Numbered from the stretch's first letter, positions 16,483-24,205 are shown. The stretch is 64,000 nucleotides of DNA from Oscillospiraceae bacterium (GCA_902795345.1 CADBKO010000001.1:181485-245484); one strand, 5' to 3'. Made by a program: numbers and translations. The notes: generated from the sequence alone by a model not told the origin.

Positions 16483-17232
16483 ATGGCAGGAACCGAAAGA
16501 CTGCTCGAAGCCATCGACAAAATGACCCTGGCTCTCCAGGAGCTGCGGGAAGCCGTGCTGGAACTGACGGCGGAAGAACCCGCGCCCGCTGCGGAGCCCA
16601 CCCCTGTGTCCGAACCGGAAGCCATCGTGATCAACGCACCGGAACCGGTGGAGGTCGTCGTGTCCCAGCCGGAGCCGGAACCCCAGCCTGTGCCCGAAGC
16701 TGCGCCTGTGGTGGTTTCGGAGCCGGTGACCGTCTCCCCCGGCATCCCCGAGCCCGCGGCGGAAGCCGCTCCCGCTGAAAAGAAGTGCCCCGTCTGCGGA
16801 GAGCCGGTAAAGCCCGGCAACCGCTTCTGCATGAAGTGCGGCGCCTCCATCCCGGAGGATGCTCCCGCGCCCGCGGCGGAAGCCGCCCCCGCCCCCGCGC
16901 CGGAGGCCGCCCCCGCCGAAAAGAAGTGCCCCGTCTGCGGAGAACCGGTAAAGCCCGGCAGCCGCTTCTGCATGAAGTGCGGCGCCTCCATCCCGGAGGA
17001 TGCCCCCGCCCCCGCGCCGGAAGCCGATCCCGCCGAAAAGAAATGCCCCGTCTGCGGAGAACCGGTGAAGCCCGGCAGCCGCTTCTGCATGAAGTGCGGT
17101 GCTTCCATCCCGGAGGATGCCCCCGCCCCTGCCGCCGAAGCCGCTCCCAGCCAGCGGGCCTTCTGCATGAACTGCGGCAATCCCCTTCGTCCCGGCGACA
17201 AGTTCTGCATGAAGTGCGGCCAGAAAACCTGA
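16483..17232 (+). CDS. Multi-zinc-ribbon protein with Pro/Ala/Glu-rich linkers
   Basis: A 249-residue protein. An N-terminal predicted coiled coil (MAGTERLLEAIDKMTLALQ onwards, to about residue 35) is followed by a long Pro/Glu/Ala/Val linker. Three nearly identical zinc ribbons come next (KKCPVCGEPVKPG then RFCMKCGASIPEDA), and a divergent fourth (FCMNCGNPLRPGDKFCMKCG) closes the protein. Each ribbon has two CxxC knuckles, giving four Zn sites. The start at 16483 is chosen because GGAGG lies 8 nt upstream; the ATG at 16462 lacks one. Proteins of this kind are usually adaptors; no function can be assigned. The gene stands alone with its own promoter and terminator. Confidence 0.85.
   Translation: MAGTERLLEAIDKMTLALQELREAVLELTAEEPAPAAEPTPVSEPEAIVINAPEPVEVVVSQPEPEPQPVPEAAPVVVSEPVTVSPGIPEPAAEAAPAEKKCPVCGEPVKPGNRFCMKCGASIPEDAPAPAAEAAPAPAPEAAPAEKKCPVCGEPVKPGSRFCMKCGASIPEDAPAPAPEADPAEKKCPVCGEPVKPGSRFCMKCGASIPEDAPAPAAEAAPSQRAFCMNCGNPLRPGDKFCMKCGQKT
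16777..17130 (+). repeat. Triplicated zinc-ribbon coding repeat
   Basis: Three nearly identical DNA copies of about 93 bp begin at 16777, 16918 and 17035. They are separated by GCC/CCC-rich linkers of different lengths. The near identity at synonymous positions implies recent duplication or gene conversion, and copy number could vary between strains. Confidence 0.85.
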
Positions 17233-17248
17233 GTATCCAGAACAAAAG

Positions 17249-17276
17249 GGACCCGGAGCCAGCTGGCTCCGGGTCC
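17249..17276. terminator. Bidirectional terminator, perfect 28-bp palindrome
   Basis: GGACCCGGAGCCAG and CTGGCTCCGGGTCC form a perfect palindrome between convergent genes. T-rich bases follow on the minus strand (CTTTTGTT) and TTGT on the plus strand. Confidence 0.85.
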
Positions 17277-17307
17277 TTGTATGCTGTCCAATGGGGGAGA
17301 GGGAAGC

Positions 17308-17850
17308 TCAGTCCTCGTCGGAATCCACGATGAGGCCGTAGTCCCCGGCCTGCCGGCGGTAGACCACGGCGAAAGCATCTTCCTCGTCCTGGTCGCGGAA
17401 CACATAGAAGTCGTGCTCCAGCAGGTTCATCTGGAGGATGGCCTCGTCCACGCTCATGGGCTTGATGGAGAAGCGCTTGGTCCGGATGACCTTGAATTCG
17501 GTCTCTTCTTCCTCCGCCACGGGCACCGCCGCGGCGAAATCCACATCCAAGACGTTTTCGTGGATGCGCTTTTCCAGACGGGTCTTATACTTGCGCACCT
17601 GACGGGTCAGAGCGGCCACGGCGGCGTCGATGGAGACGTACATGTCGTTGGTGCTCTCGCTGGCCCGGTAGAACATGCCGTTGGAGTTGACGGTGACTTC
17701 TGCGATGTTGCGGTTGCGCTCTACCCGGAAGGTGACGTAGGCGGTGGATTCACCACGGAAGAGCTTCTCCAGCTTGCCGATCTTCTTTTCGGCATAGGCG
17801 CGCAGGTCGTCAGAGGAGGACATCTTCTTTTCGGTAAACACGAAATTCAT
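17308..17850 (-). CDS. hpf: Long-form ribosome hibernation-promoting factor
   Basis: A 180-residue long HPF. The N-terminal RaiA/S30AE domain (about 1-100, with LRAYAEKKIGKLEKLF) binds the decoding centre of the 30S subunit. The C-terminal dimerisation domain (about 120-180) reads VIRTKRFSIKPMSVDEAILQMNLLEHDFYVFR. The long form drives 100S ribosome dimers in stationary phase. AAAGGAG precedes the ATG. An extended -10 (TGGTATACT) on the minus strand at 17902-17910 is a likely promoter, but its -35 is weak, which may mean another sigma factor. Confidence 0.95.
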   Translation of the reverse strand: MNFVFTEKKMSSSDDLRAYAEKKIGKLEKLFRGESTAYVTFRVERNRNIAEVTVNSNGMFYRASESTNDMYVSIDAAVAALTRQVRKYKTRLEKRIHENVLDVDFAAAVPVAEEEETEFKVIRTKRFSIKPMSVDEAILQMNLLEHDFYVFRDQDEEDAFAVVYRRQAGDYGLIVDSDED

Positions 17851-18074
17851 AGGATTCTCTCCTTTCTGGGGTTACTGAGCGGGTATCCCTGCTCTGTTTG
17901 CAGTATACCATAAGACCGGGGAAAATGGAAGGGGGCAAAAACATCGCCGGGCGACGCCTTTCGACGTCTTTTTCCTGCCGTAAGCGTTACAATGGCCGCA
18001 CAGCTTATCCGGGGCGAAGAGCGCATATCCCGGAAACGCCGTCTCTGCCGGCGTTTTCGACCCCACACCCCTTG

Positions 18075-18102
18075 GGCGGACCTTCGGGTCCGCCGCTTTT
18101 TT
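18075..18102 (+). terminator. Rightward terminator without an obvious upstream gene
   Basis: GGCGGACC and GGTCCGCC form an 8-bp stem with a stable TTCG tetraloop, followed by GCTTTTTT. No + strand gene precedes it within the interval. Confidence 0.7.
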
Positions 18103-18141
18103 GCGTTCCGCCGCGCAAGGGACAAAAGCTCCGCTTTTCAA

Positions 18142-18177
18142 CAAAAAAACCGGGAGCCGTCGCACGACGGCTCCCGG
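18142..18177 (-). terminator. Terminator of the yabP-yabQ-divIC-S1 cluster
   Basis: CCGGGAGCCGTCG and CGACGGCTCCCGG form a 13-bp stem. On the minus strand it is followed by TTTTTTTGTTG, 16 nt after the S1-domain gene. Confidence 0.92.
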
Positions 18178-18192
18178 AGCCTGTATTCTGGA

Positions 18193-18630
18193 TCAATCGT
18201 CGTAGTCGCTGTAACCGCCGCCCCGGCCGCCGCGACGGCGGGAGGAACGCTCGCTGTATTGACGGACGCCGGAAAGACGGGAATCCGAATCCTGCATGAA
18301 CTGCTTGAGCTTGTCCTCAAAGGAGGCGGACCTTGGCGCGGATGGATTGTCCGCCGGAGGGGGCGGCGCGCTGCGCCGGACCGGCCGGGCAGGGGGATCG
18401 GCGGTCTTTTTGATGGAGAGATTGATGCGGCCGTTGGGGTCGATGCCGATAATCTTGACCTTGACCTCCTGACCTACCTGGAGGAATTCACTGACCTCAT
18501 TCACATAGGTATAGGAAATCTCCGATATATGTACAAGTCCGCTGCGGCCATCCGGCAGCGAAACGAACGCGCCGAATTTCGTGATCCCGGTGACTTTGCC
18601 GTCCACGATGCTGCCTACCGTCAATTCCAT
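18193..18630 (-). CDS. S1 RNA-binding domain protein (YabR-like)
   Basis: A 145-residue protein with one N-terminal S1/OB-fold domain (residues 1 to about 75: GSIVDGKVTGITKFGAFVSL, GLVHISEIS, VKVKIIGIDPNGRINLSIK). A disordered Pro/Ala linker follows, then a basic Arg/Gly-rich tail (RRRGGRGGGYSDYDD) that probably adds RNA affinity. It occupies the yabR position after divIC, as in Bacillus. Its target is unknown; ribosome or mRNA association is inferred from the domain. Confidence 0.9.
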   Translation of the reverse strand: MELTVGSIVDGKVTGITKFGAFVSLPDGRSGLVHISEISYTYVNEVSEFLQVGQEVKVKIIGIDPNGRINLSIKKTADPPARPVRRSAPPPPADNPSAPRSASFEDKLKQFMQDSDSRLSGVRQYSERSSRRRGGRGGGYSDYDD

Positions 18631-18676
18631 GAAGCGCCGGTTCCTCCCTCAGAGCTGTGCTGCGACGAAATGGGTC

Positions 18677-18961
18677 TCAGCTGCCGATGTCGTAGTAGAT
18701 GATCTCCCCGGGCAGGACCAGGCCCAGCTTATCCCGCGCGACCTTTTCCACCATGTCCAGGTCGCCGCTGTGCTCAATCTCGTATTCCAGGGCTGCGTTG
18801 CTCACGGCCAGGGCCAGGGCTTCGTCGGCCAGAGCGTCCTTTGCCAGCTCGGCTTCTTCGATGCGCGCGTTCATCCGCGACAGGGACGTCGCGGCGTACA
18901 CGATCAGGGCCAGCATCAAAAGGCCCATAACGATAACGATACCCGATCTCCTCTGCTTCAT
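18677..18961 (-). CDS. divIC: Septum-formation initiator DivIC/FtsB-like
   Basis: A 94-residue bitopic division protein. A short basic cytoplasmic tail (MKQRRSG) precedes one membrane helix (about residues 8-26, IVIVMGLLMLALIVYAATSL). A leucine-rich extracytoplasmic coiled coil (about 30-65) follows, then the conserved ARDKLGLVLPGEIIYY end. DivIC joins DivIB and FtsL in the divisome. The start at 18961 is set by GGAGG 6 nt upstream. Its 5' two thirds lie inside the open frame of yabQ. Confidence 0.9.
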   Translation of the reverse strand: MKQRRSGIVIVMGLLMLALIVYAATSLSRMNARIEEAELAKDALADEALALAVSNAALEYEIEHSGDLDMVEKVARDKLGLVLPGEIIYYDIGS

Positions 18962-19436
18962 GTTCCGCCTCCGCAGGAATACTTGATAACGCCGAGTCCA
19001 AAAACCCAAAATGTATTTTAACCCATTCTTTTACGAAATGAAAGAGTTTTTTTGCAAATCTGAAAAATTTTTTTAGATTTTTCCACAAAACCCACAGCGG
19101 TTTGAGGAAAAGCCGGCCCAGGAAAGCGAAAACGGCGGCGATCCTGTCCGTCAGCCAGCGTCCGGCACGGCGCAGGGGGAGAAGATAGACAAGTCCCCCC
19201 AGCAGCATCCCCAGCAGCATGAAAAGCCGAAGCTCCCCCCGGCCGGCGATGCTGCCCAGGAGGAAAAGCAGCACCGCGGCCAGCAGGGAATAGGGAAGAT
19301 AAAGGACGATCCGCAGCTTTTCCAGCTGGAAAGCCCGAAGGAAGGAGCTCATCAGATCGTAAAGGAAGCCCAGCGCCGTGCCGCAGGCCAGGCTCAGGAG
19401 GGCCTGGAGGCCCTGCAGCCCCGGGTCGATCTCCAT
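18774..19436 (-). CDS. yabQ: Spore cortex biosynthesis protein YabQ
   Basis: A 220-codon frame. The first roughly 145 residues match YabQ: MEIDPGLQGLQALLSLACGTALGFLYDLM, then several hydrophobic helices (about 12-30, 42-62, 68-86), then a basic membrane-proximal segment. YabQ is needed for spore cortex formation in Bacillus. The last 62 codons overlap divIC in another frame and are Arg/Gly/Ala-rich without family similarity. Either the protein has an unusual tail or a frameshift removed the native stop near 19000. The ATG shares one base with the yabP frame end. Confidence 0.82.
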   Translation of the reverse strand: MEIDPGLQGLQALLSLACGTALGFLYDLMSSFLRAFQLEKLRIVLYLPYSLLAAVLLFLLGSIAGRGELRLFMLLGMLLGGLVYLLPLRRAGRWLTDRIAAVFAFLGRLFLKPLWVLWKNLKKFFRFAKKLFHFVKEWVKIHFGFLDSALSSIPAEAEHEAEEIGYRYRYGPFDAGPDRVRRDVPVADERAHRRSRAGKGRSGRRSPGPGREQRSPGIRD

Positions 19437-19726
19437 CAGCCCATCAGCTTGCCCAGGAAACCCCGGCGGCGCTCCCGCTCCGAAGCGTATTCCAGGCCGT
19501 CGATCCGGCCCTCCACCAGCAGCTCCCCGCCGTCCAGGGTCAGCTTGTTGATCTTCAGACCGCTGCCGTGGATGGTCAGGCCGCCTCCGGCGGTGGAGAG
19601 GGCCACTGTCTCCTCGTCAAAGGCCTCCACGTCCTCCACGCCGCTGATGCTGAGCCGTTTCCGGTCCGTCAGGTTCAGAACGTGGGACTGCGGGGGCTTT
19701 CGTTCGTTTTCATACAGCATAGCCAT
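19436..19726 (-). CDS. yabP: Sporulation protein YabP
   Basis: A 96-residue soluble beta-rich protein with the family core SHVLNLTDRKRLSISGVEDVEAFDEETV and KINKLTLDGGELLVEGRIDGLEY. YabP is a mother-cell sporulation protein of unknown biochemistry encoded next to yabQ. Here it heads the yabP-yabQ-divIC-S1 cluster, the order seen in Bacillus. GAGGTG lies 5 nt before the start. No clear sporulation sigma promoter could be read with confidence. Confidence 0.93.
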   Translation of the reverse strand: MAMLYENERKPPQSHVLNLTDRKRLSISGVEDVEAFDEETVALSTAGGGLTIHGSGLKINKLTLDGGELLVEGRIDGLEYASERERRRGFLGKLMG

Positions 19727-19810
19727 GCGATCACCTCAGCCTATGGTATGCGCCTCGATCCGGCCCCATGACGCCTCCGGAAATTTTACCGGAAAACCTG
19801 TTTTTTCGCC

Positions 19811-19839
19811 TTGACAGCGGACTGTAACCTGTGTAGAAT
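19811..19839 (+). promoter_or_regulatory. Strong sigma-A promoter of the M23 peptidase gene
   Basis: A consensus TTGACA (19811-19816) and TAGAAT (19834-19839) are separated by 17 bp. GTTACCT/GTAACCT direct repeats flank the -10 and might bind a regulator. Confidence 0.85.
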
Positions 19840-19896
19840 GTTTGTTACCTAAATGTAATTCTTTTTGTAATCTTTCGACGGAGGAAACCACGCGGC

Positions 19897-21117
19897 ATGG
19901 GGAAGCGGACGGGGAAAAAAGTCAATAGCGGGAACTCCGCTTTCCGGCGGCTTCTTTCCAAGCTCAGCGGAAATGGCCGCGTGCTGCTGCTGGCAGCCGT
20001 CTGCCTGGCGGTGCTGATGGCGGCGGGCAAGCTGAACTTCGCCCTTGCCGTGAATATGGATGGGGACCTGCTGGGTTATGTAAACTCCCGTCAGGAATAT
20101 GATGAAATGGTGAGCCGGGTGGAACAGTCCGTCAGCGATGCGCTGGGGCGGGACTGGCAGCCCGCTCTGACCACCTATGTGGCCCTGACCACGGACCGGT
20201 CCGAGGGGGAAGTGGCCGAAAAGCTGATCGCCGCCATGCCCGAGGTTCGCCAGCTGCAGGTGGTCTATGTGGACGGCAGGGCCGTCTGCGCTTATGAAAA
20301 CCGGGAGGAGGCCGCCGCAGCCCTGGCCGCCCTGGCCGCCGAGTATACCGGCGACGCCACGGAGAGCGCCCGTTTCCTGGAGGAGGTCGTCGTGGCCGAA
20401 GGCACCGTGGACGCCCGCCTTGCCCAGCAGGCGGACGAGTACCTGGCCCAGGCCGTCACCGTAGAGACCACCAGGCAGTTCACCGCCAACACTGTGCTGG
20501 CCCATCCGGTGGAGATCATCGAGGACGAGGGACTGTTCGAGGATGAATATTTCGTCATAAGCCCCGGGGCGGACGGGTCGGAGTATATGGAATACCGGGC
20601 CATCTATCGGGACGGGGCCATGGTGGGCTGCGAGGAAACGGCCTATCAGCGGCAGGAGCCCGTAACGGAGGTGCGGGTGGTGGGCACCCGGGTCCATCAT
20701 TCCGAGGGCAGCTATATATGGCCCATCGAGAGCGGCTGGCTCACCTCCTATTTCGGCCATCGCAACGGCAGCATCGGCTCCTCCGACCACCAGGGCGTGG
20801 ACCTGGCCAACGATGCAGGGACTGAGATCCATGCCGCCGACGGGGGCGTGGTCATCTTCTCCGACACCTATAAAGGCTACGGCCTGCTCATCAAGATCCA
20901 GCATGAAAACGGAGACGTCACCTTCTATGCCCACAACAGTCAGAACCTGGTGAAGGAGGGCGACGTGGTGGAGCAGGGCGAGGTGATCGCCCTCATGGGC
21001 TGCACCGGCGTGGCCTCCGGCAACCATGTCCACTTTGAGTTTCATCCCGGCGGCGGGGAAGCGGACGACCCCATGGACTATCTCCCCGAGTGCCCCTTCC
21101 CATATTTGAAGTGCTGA
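19897..21117 (+). CDS. M23-family metallopeptidase, membrane-anchored
   Basis: A 406-residue predicted cell-wall endopeptidase. A basic N-terminus and one membrane helix (about residues 28-50) precede a roughly 200-residue extracytoplasmic region resembling the spacer of SpoIVFA/YabE-like peptidases. The LytM/M23 domain starts near 270 (YIWPIESGWLTSYFGHRNGS). Zinc ligands are visible in SDHQGVDLA (His, Asp) and NHVHFEF (HxH). It follows a strong sigma-A promoter, so it is probably a vegetative peptidoglycan hydrolase. GGAGG lies 12 nt upstream, slightly long spacing. Confidence 0.9.
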   Translation: MGKRTGKKVNSGNSAFRRLLSKLSGNGRVLLLAAVCLAVLMAAGKLNFALAVNMDGDLLGYVNSRQEYDEMVSRVEQSVSDALGRDWQPALTTYVALTTDRSEGEVAEKLIAAMPEVRQLQVVYVDGRAVCAYENREEAAAALAALAAEYTGDATESARFLEEVVVAEGTVDARLAQQADEYLAQAVTVETTRQFTANTVLAHPVEIIEDEGLFEDEYFVISPGADGSEYMEYRAIYRDGAMVGCEETAYQRQEPVTEVRVVGTRVHHSEGSYIWPIESGWLTSYFGHRNGSIGSSDHQGVDLANDAGTEIHAADGGVVIFSDTYKGYGLLIKIQHENGDVTFYAHNSQNLVKEGDVVEQGEVIALMGCTGVASGNHVHFEFHPGGGEADDPMDYLPECPFPYLKC

Positions 21118-21130
21118 TAGGACATCCCTG

Positions 21131-21160
21131 ACCGGTCTGCCGCCCGCAGGCCGGTTTTCT
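21131..21160 (+). terminator. Terminator after the M23 peptidase gene
   Basis: ACCGG-CTG and CAG-CCGGT arms (one bulge) are followed by TTTTCTTTT. It lies between two co-directional genes, so the acetyltransferase may need its own start. Confidence 0.7.
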
Positions 21161-21180
21161 TTTGAAAGGAGGCGCGGAGT

Positions 21181-21753
21181 ATGATCGGATCGACCCTGCG
21201 CAGCGCGACGGAGGCGGACGCGGAAGCGCTGCTCCGGATCTATGCGCCTTATGTGCGGGAGACCGCCATCACATTTGAATACGAGGTCCCCTCCCCGGAG
21301 GAATTCCGCCGCCGCATTCGGGAGATCGGGGAGAAATATCCCTATTTCTGCCTGGAATGGGAGGGGGAGATCGTGGGCTATGCCTACGCGGCCCCTTTCC
21401 GCAGCCGCAAGGCCTATCAGTGGATCGCGGAGACCAGCGTTTATCTGGCTCCGGCGGGTCAGAAGCGGGGCTGGGGGAAGCTGCTGTGCCGGGCTTTGGA
21501 GGATGCCTGCCGGACCATGGGGCTTGTGAGCCTCTATGCCTGCATCACCGTGCCGCGGGAGGGGGAGGAACCCTTCGTCACCCGGGACAGCGCCGATTTC
21601 CATGCCCATCTGGGCTACCGGGAGATCGCCCGTTTCCCCGGCAGCGGCTCGAAGTTCGGCCGCTGGTACGACACGGTCATCATGGAAAAGAAACTGAATG
21701 AGCGCGGCCCCGGCATGCCGGAGCCCGTCTGGTATCCGCAGCTTCAAAAATGA
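21181..21753 (+). CDS. GNAT acetyltransferase, phosphinothricin acetyltransferase-like
   Basis: A 190-residue GNAT enzyme resembling the Pat/Bar/MnaT group: LRSATEADAEALLRIYAPYVRETAITFEYEVP at the N-terminus, GYAYAAPFRSRKAYQWIAETSVYL and the acetyl-CoA loop QKRGWGKLL (Q/RxxGxG/A type). The C-terminus carries HLGYREIARFPGSGSKFGRWYDTVIMEK. The group acetylates amino-acid-like amines such as methionine sulfone. AGGAGG with 8 nt spacing precedes the ATG. A phosphinothricin-specific function is not implied. Confidence 0.88.
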   Translation: MIGSTLRSATEADAEALLRIYAPYVRETAITFEYEVPSPEEFRRRIREIGEKYPYFCLEWEGEIVGYAYAAPFRSRKAYQWIAETSVYLAPAGQKRGWGKLLCRALEDACRTMGLVSLYACITVPREGEEPFVTRDSADFHAHLGYREIARFPGSGSKFGRWYDTVIMEKKLNERGPGMPEPVWYPQLQK

Positions 21754-21757
21754 TGAA

Positions 21758-21788
21758 ATGACCCTCCGGCTTCTGGCCGGAGGGTCAT
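21758..21788. terminator. Bidirectional terminator
   Basis: ATGACCCTCCGG and CCGGAGGGTCAT form a 12-bp stem between the convergent acetyltransferase and CARF genes. T-tracts are weak on both strands. Confidence 0.65.
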
Positions 21789-21793
21789 GCTGT

Positions 21794-22993
21794 TTATACG
21801 GCGCTCAGTCTTCCGTTCGGCCCTTCCAGGGCCTCCTGTCCCAGTCTGCGGCCCAGCTCCCGGCGGCTGAGGCTGTCCACCCCTTCGATCAGGAGGATGC
21901 CCATGTCCCGGGCCCGCTGCCGGATGGCCTTCCGGGCGGATTCGGAGCCGCTGAGACGGCTGCACACCAGGGCCCGCGCCGCGTAAGCGCCGCCAAAGCG
22001 GGCTGCCACGGTGTCCACCTCGTAAAGGGCCTCCTTGGGGACGCCTCCCAGCTTGCAGGAGACAAAGACCGGCACGGCCCCGTGCATCAGCAGGCCGTCG
22101 ATCTCGTTCATGGTCCCGCTCCGGTCTTCACCCCCCTTCCAGTCGATCTTCGCGCCCATGACGGCGTCGGTGAAGAAGCCGGGTTCTCCCCGGGCGGCCA
22201 GGAATACTTGCAATTCCAGCAGGTCCCCGGCCCTGGTCAGGGTCCGCTTCACATGCTGATCCCGGAAGGTGAGGGTGACGATGCTGCCCTTCTCGCCATA
22301 GCCGGAAATGAGTCCCGCTTTCAGCAGCCGGTCGATGTGGCTGCGGGCGCATTTCTCCGCCGTGGGGGCGGATACAGTGAGACCCCCGCTGCGGCTGCGG
22401 GCGCAGAGATTGGCCAGGATCGTGCACTGTTTCGTCCAGATCTGGGGGGCCTGTATGTAAACGCGCCACAGGTCCTCCACGTCTTTTTCCAATCTGTCCG
22501 GCAGCCGGGCAGCCATGGTATAGCTGCTCTCCGCCAGCTCCCCGCCCCAGAGGCGGAGGTATTCCCCCACGGTGATGCCCCGCAGGGGCCGGAACAGCCC
22601 CGGCTTCAGATCCCTGCTCCCGCCCTTCAGCAGGGTCAGCGCCTGCTTCCGGACGTCGATCTCGAACATGGTCAGGGGCTTCTCCGCCGCGGCAGTGCCC
22701 AGGGCGGCCAGCAGCAGGTCGCTGCCGCCGGTCATCTCAAAGCGGCAGTCCGGATATTTGGCCAGGATGTCCCGGATGGCAGCCCCGGCCCCGGCGTAAT
22801 CCCGATCTCCCACCCGCAGGAAGGTGAGCTGGGGAGAAAACTTTCTCCCCCGGAAGAAGGCCCGGACCGCCGCGATGCGAGGGTCGGTCATGACGCTGCG
22901 GGAGCCCAGAAAAATGAGCTTCTCCGGCTGGAGGCAGAGGGCGGCCAGCACGTTTTCGGAAACCTCTGTGGAGAACAGCTCCGCGATCACCAT
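21794..22993 (-). CDS. Card1-like protein: CARF domain fused to DUF1887 nuclease
   Basis: A 399-residue protein. Residues 1 to about 150 are a CARF-like Rossmann domain (PEKLIFLGSRS, RFEMTGGSDLLLAAL). A helical/winged segment (about 190-250) and a C-terminal PD-(D/E)xK nuclease (about 255-399) follow. Putative nuclease residues are E260 (LLELQVFL), D299 (MNEIDGLL) and K314 (VFVSCK). Relatives in type III CRISPR systems (Card1/Can2) cleave nucleic acid when bound by cyclic oligoadenylate. Here no CRISPR array or cas gene is visible, and the gene starts 13 nt after a chromate-transporter gene. Activity and activator are inference. Confidence 0.82.
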   Translation of the reverse strand: MVIAELFSTEVSENVLAALCLQPEKLIFLGSRSVMTDPRIAAVRAFFRGRKFSPQLTFLRVGDRDYAGAGAAIRDILAKYPDCRFEMTGGSDLLLAALGTAAAEKPLTMFEIDVRKQALTLLKGGSRDLKPGLFRPLRGITVGEYLRLWGGELAESSYTMAARLPDRLEKDVEDLWRVYIQAPQIWTKQCTILANLCARSRSGGLTVSAPTAEKCARSHIDRLLKAGLISGYGEKGSIVTLTFRDQHVKRTLTRAGDLLELQVFLAARGEPGFFTDAVMGAKIDWKGGEDRSGTMNEIDGLLMHGAVPVFVSCKLGGVPKEALYEVDTVAARFGGAYAARALVCSRLSGSESARKAIRQRARDMGILLIEGVDSLSRRELGRRLGQEALEGPNGRLSAV

Positions 22994-23006
22994 ATTTCTG
23001 TCCTCC

Positions 23007-23570
23007 TCAAAGCAGCAAATAGCCCGCGGCGATACCCAGCACCGCCGAGAGGCAGATCAGCAAAATGGGGTGGACCTTTTTGAAGGCCAGCACCGCTACG
23101 ACGGCAAAGATGACCACTGTGACCCAGAAGGAGAGGGTGGTAAAGACTGCCGCCGTGAAGCCGCCGGGGAAAAGAACGGCGGAGCCCATGGTGAGGATGG
23201 CGCTGCCGATGAGGCCGATGACGGCGGGCTTCAGCCCCGTCATGACGCCGGAGACGATGCGGCTGGCGCGGAATCTCTCATAGCACCGGGCCACGATGAG
23301 GATGATGAGGAAGCTGGGCAGGGCCACCCCCAGGGTAGCGCAGGCAGCGCCGGGGATGCCGCCCATTTCCGAGCCGATGTAGGTAGCGATATTCACGGCG
23401 AAGGGGCCGGGGGTGGATTCGCTGACGGCCACGAAGTTCAGCAGGGCTTCTGTGCTCAGCCAGCCGTGGTCGGCCACCGCCGCCTGGATCAGGGGCAGCA
23501 TGGCGTAGCCCCCGCCGAAGGTGAAGAGGCCGATCTTGAAGAAGGTCCAGAACAGGTCGAGGTAGATCAT
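23007..23570 (-). CDS. Chromate transporter ChrA half-protein (second of pair)
   Basis: A 187-residue single-domain CHR protein with about five to six membrane helices. Family motifs are FFKIGLFTFGGGYAMLPLIQ, SESTPGPFAVNIATYIG and GALPSFL-like ALPSFLIIL. Short CHR proteins work as heterodimeric pairs; the partner is the overlapping upstream gene (ATGA overlap). The family exports chromate by antiport in some bacteria, but in gut anaerobes the real substrate is unknown. The ATG at 23570 aligns with the family start; a longer in-frame extension lies inside the partner gene. Confidence 0.88.
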   Translation of the reverse strand: MIYLDLFWTFFKIGLFTFGGGYAMLPLIQAAVADHGWLSTEALLNFVAVSESTPGPFAVNIATYIGSEMGGIPGAACATLGVALPSFLIILIVARCYERFRASRIVSGVMTGLKPAVIGLIGSAILTMGSAVLFPGGFTAAVFTTLSFWVTVVIFAVVAVLAFKKVHPILLICLSAVLGIAAGYLLL

Positions 23571-24133
23571 TTTTTCTCCCTCCCCGCCCGGACCAGAGAG
23601 GTGACGAGCCCCGCCAGGGCGCAGCAGAGGATCACCACCAGCACGTTCACCTTCAGGATGGCCGCCAGGAGGAAAGACCCGGCGGCGATGCAGTAGGACA
23701 CGAGCCCCTTGGGGCACTTTTTATACATGTTCCAGAAGGCCTTGAGGATGAGGGCCAGCACCCCGGCCCGGATGCCGAAGAAGGCATACTGCACCGCCCG
23801 CAGGTGCTGGAAGGCGTCCAGCAGCTTTGCGACGATGAGGATGATGACGAAGGAGGGGAGGATGACCCCCAGAGTGGCGCAGGCGGCCCCGGCCATGCCC
23901 GCCACCCGGGAACCCACGAAGGTGGCGGAATTGATGGCAATGGGGCCGGGGGTGCTCTCCGCGATGGCGATGATCTCCAGCACATCCTCGTCGGTGATCC
24001 ACTTGCGGCTCTCCACCGTTTCCCGCTGGATCAGGGGGATCATGGCGTAGCCACCGCCGAAGGTGAAGGCGCCGATCTTAAAAAAGGTGAGGAACAGGGG
24101 GAGCAGTTGGCTGCGCCCTCGCTTTTCTTCCAT
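23567..24133 (-). CDS. Chromate transporter ChrA half-protein (first of pair)
   Basis: A 188-residue single-domain CHR protein with FFKIGAFTFGGGYAMIPLIQRE, AESTPGPIAINSATFVG and LPSFVIILIVAKLL. It is paralogous to its downstream neighbour and shares a 4-nt ATGA overlap with it, which suggests 1:1 translation into a heterodimer. It is the first gene of a three-gene leftward operon (ChrA-ChrA-CARF nuclease). Confidence 0.88.
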   Translation of the reverse strand: MEEKRGRSQLLPLFLTFFKIGAFTFGGGYAMIPLIQRETVESRKWITDEDVLEIIAIAESTPGPIAINSATFVGSRVAGMAGAACATLGVILPSFVIILIVAKLLDAFQHLRAVQYAFFGIRAGVLALILKAFWNMYKKCPKGLVSYCIAAGSFLLAAILKVNVLVVILCCALAGLVTSLVRAGREKK

Positions 24134-24205
24134 GTTCCCTCGCCTCCCGTTACCGAATTTCTCCCTATTTTACTCGAGAAAGGGGGAAAAAACAAGCCGG
24201 GGAGA

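Larger units (their letters stand above)
17851..18192. other. Intergenic region with two terminators and possible structured RNA
   Basis: About 340 bp lie between hpf and the S1-domain gene. No coding potential is convincing. Several stem-loops occur on the + strand between about 17990 and 18102, ending in a terminator with a T-tract, so a small RNA is conceivable. The candidate -10 TACAAT at 17988-17993 lacks a good -35. Confidence 0.4.

Noticed and set aside
17847..18165. Small Arg-rich open frames upstream of hpf
   Set aside because: They cross two hairpin terminators and have no ribosome binding site or family similarity.
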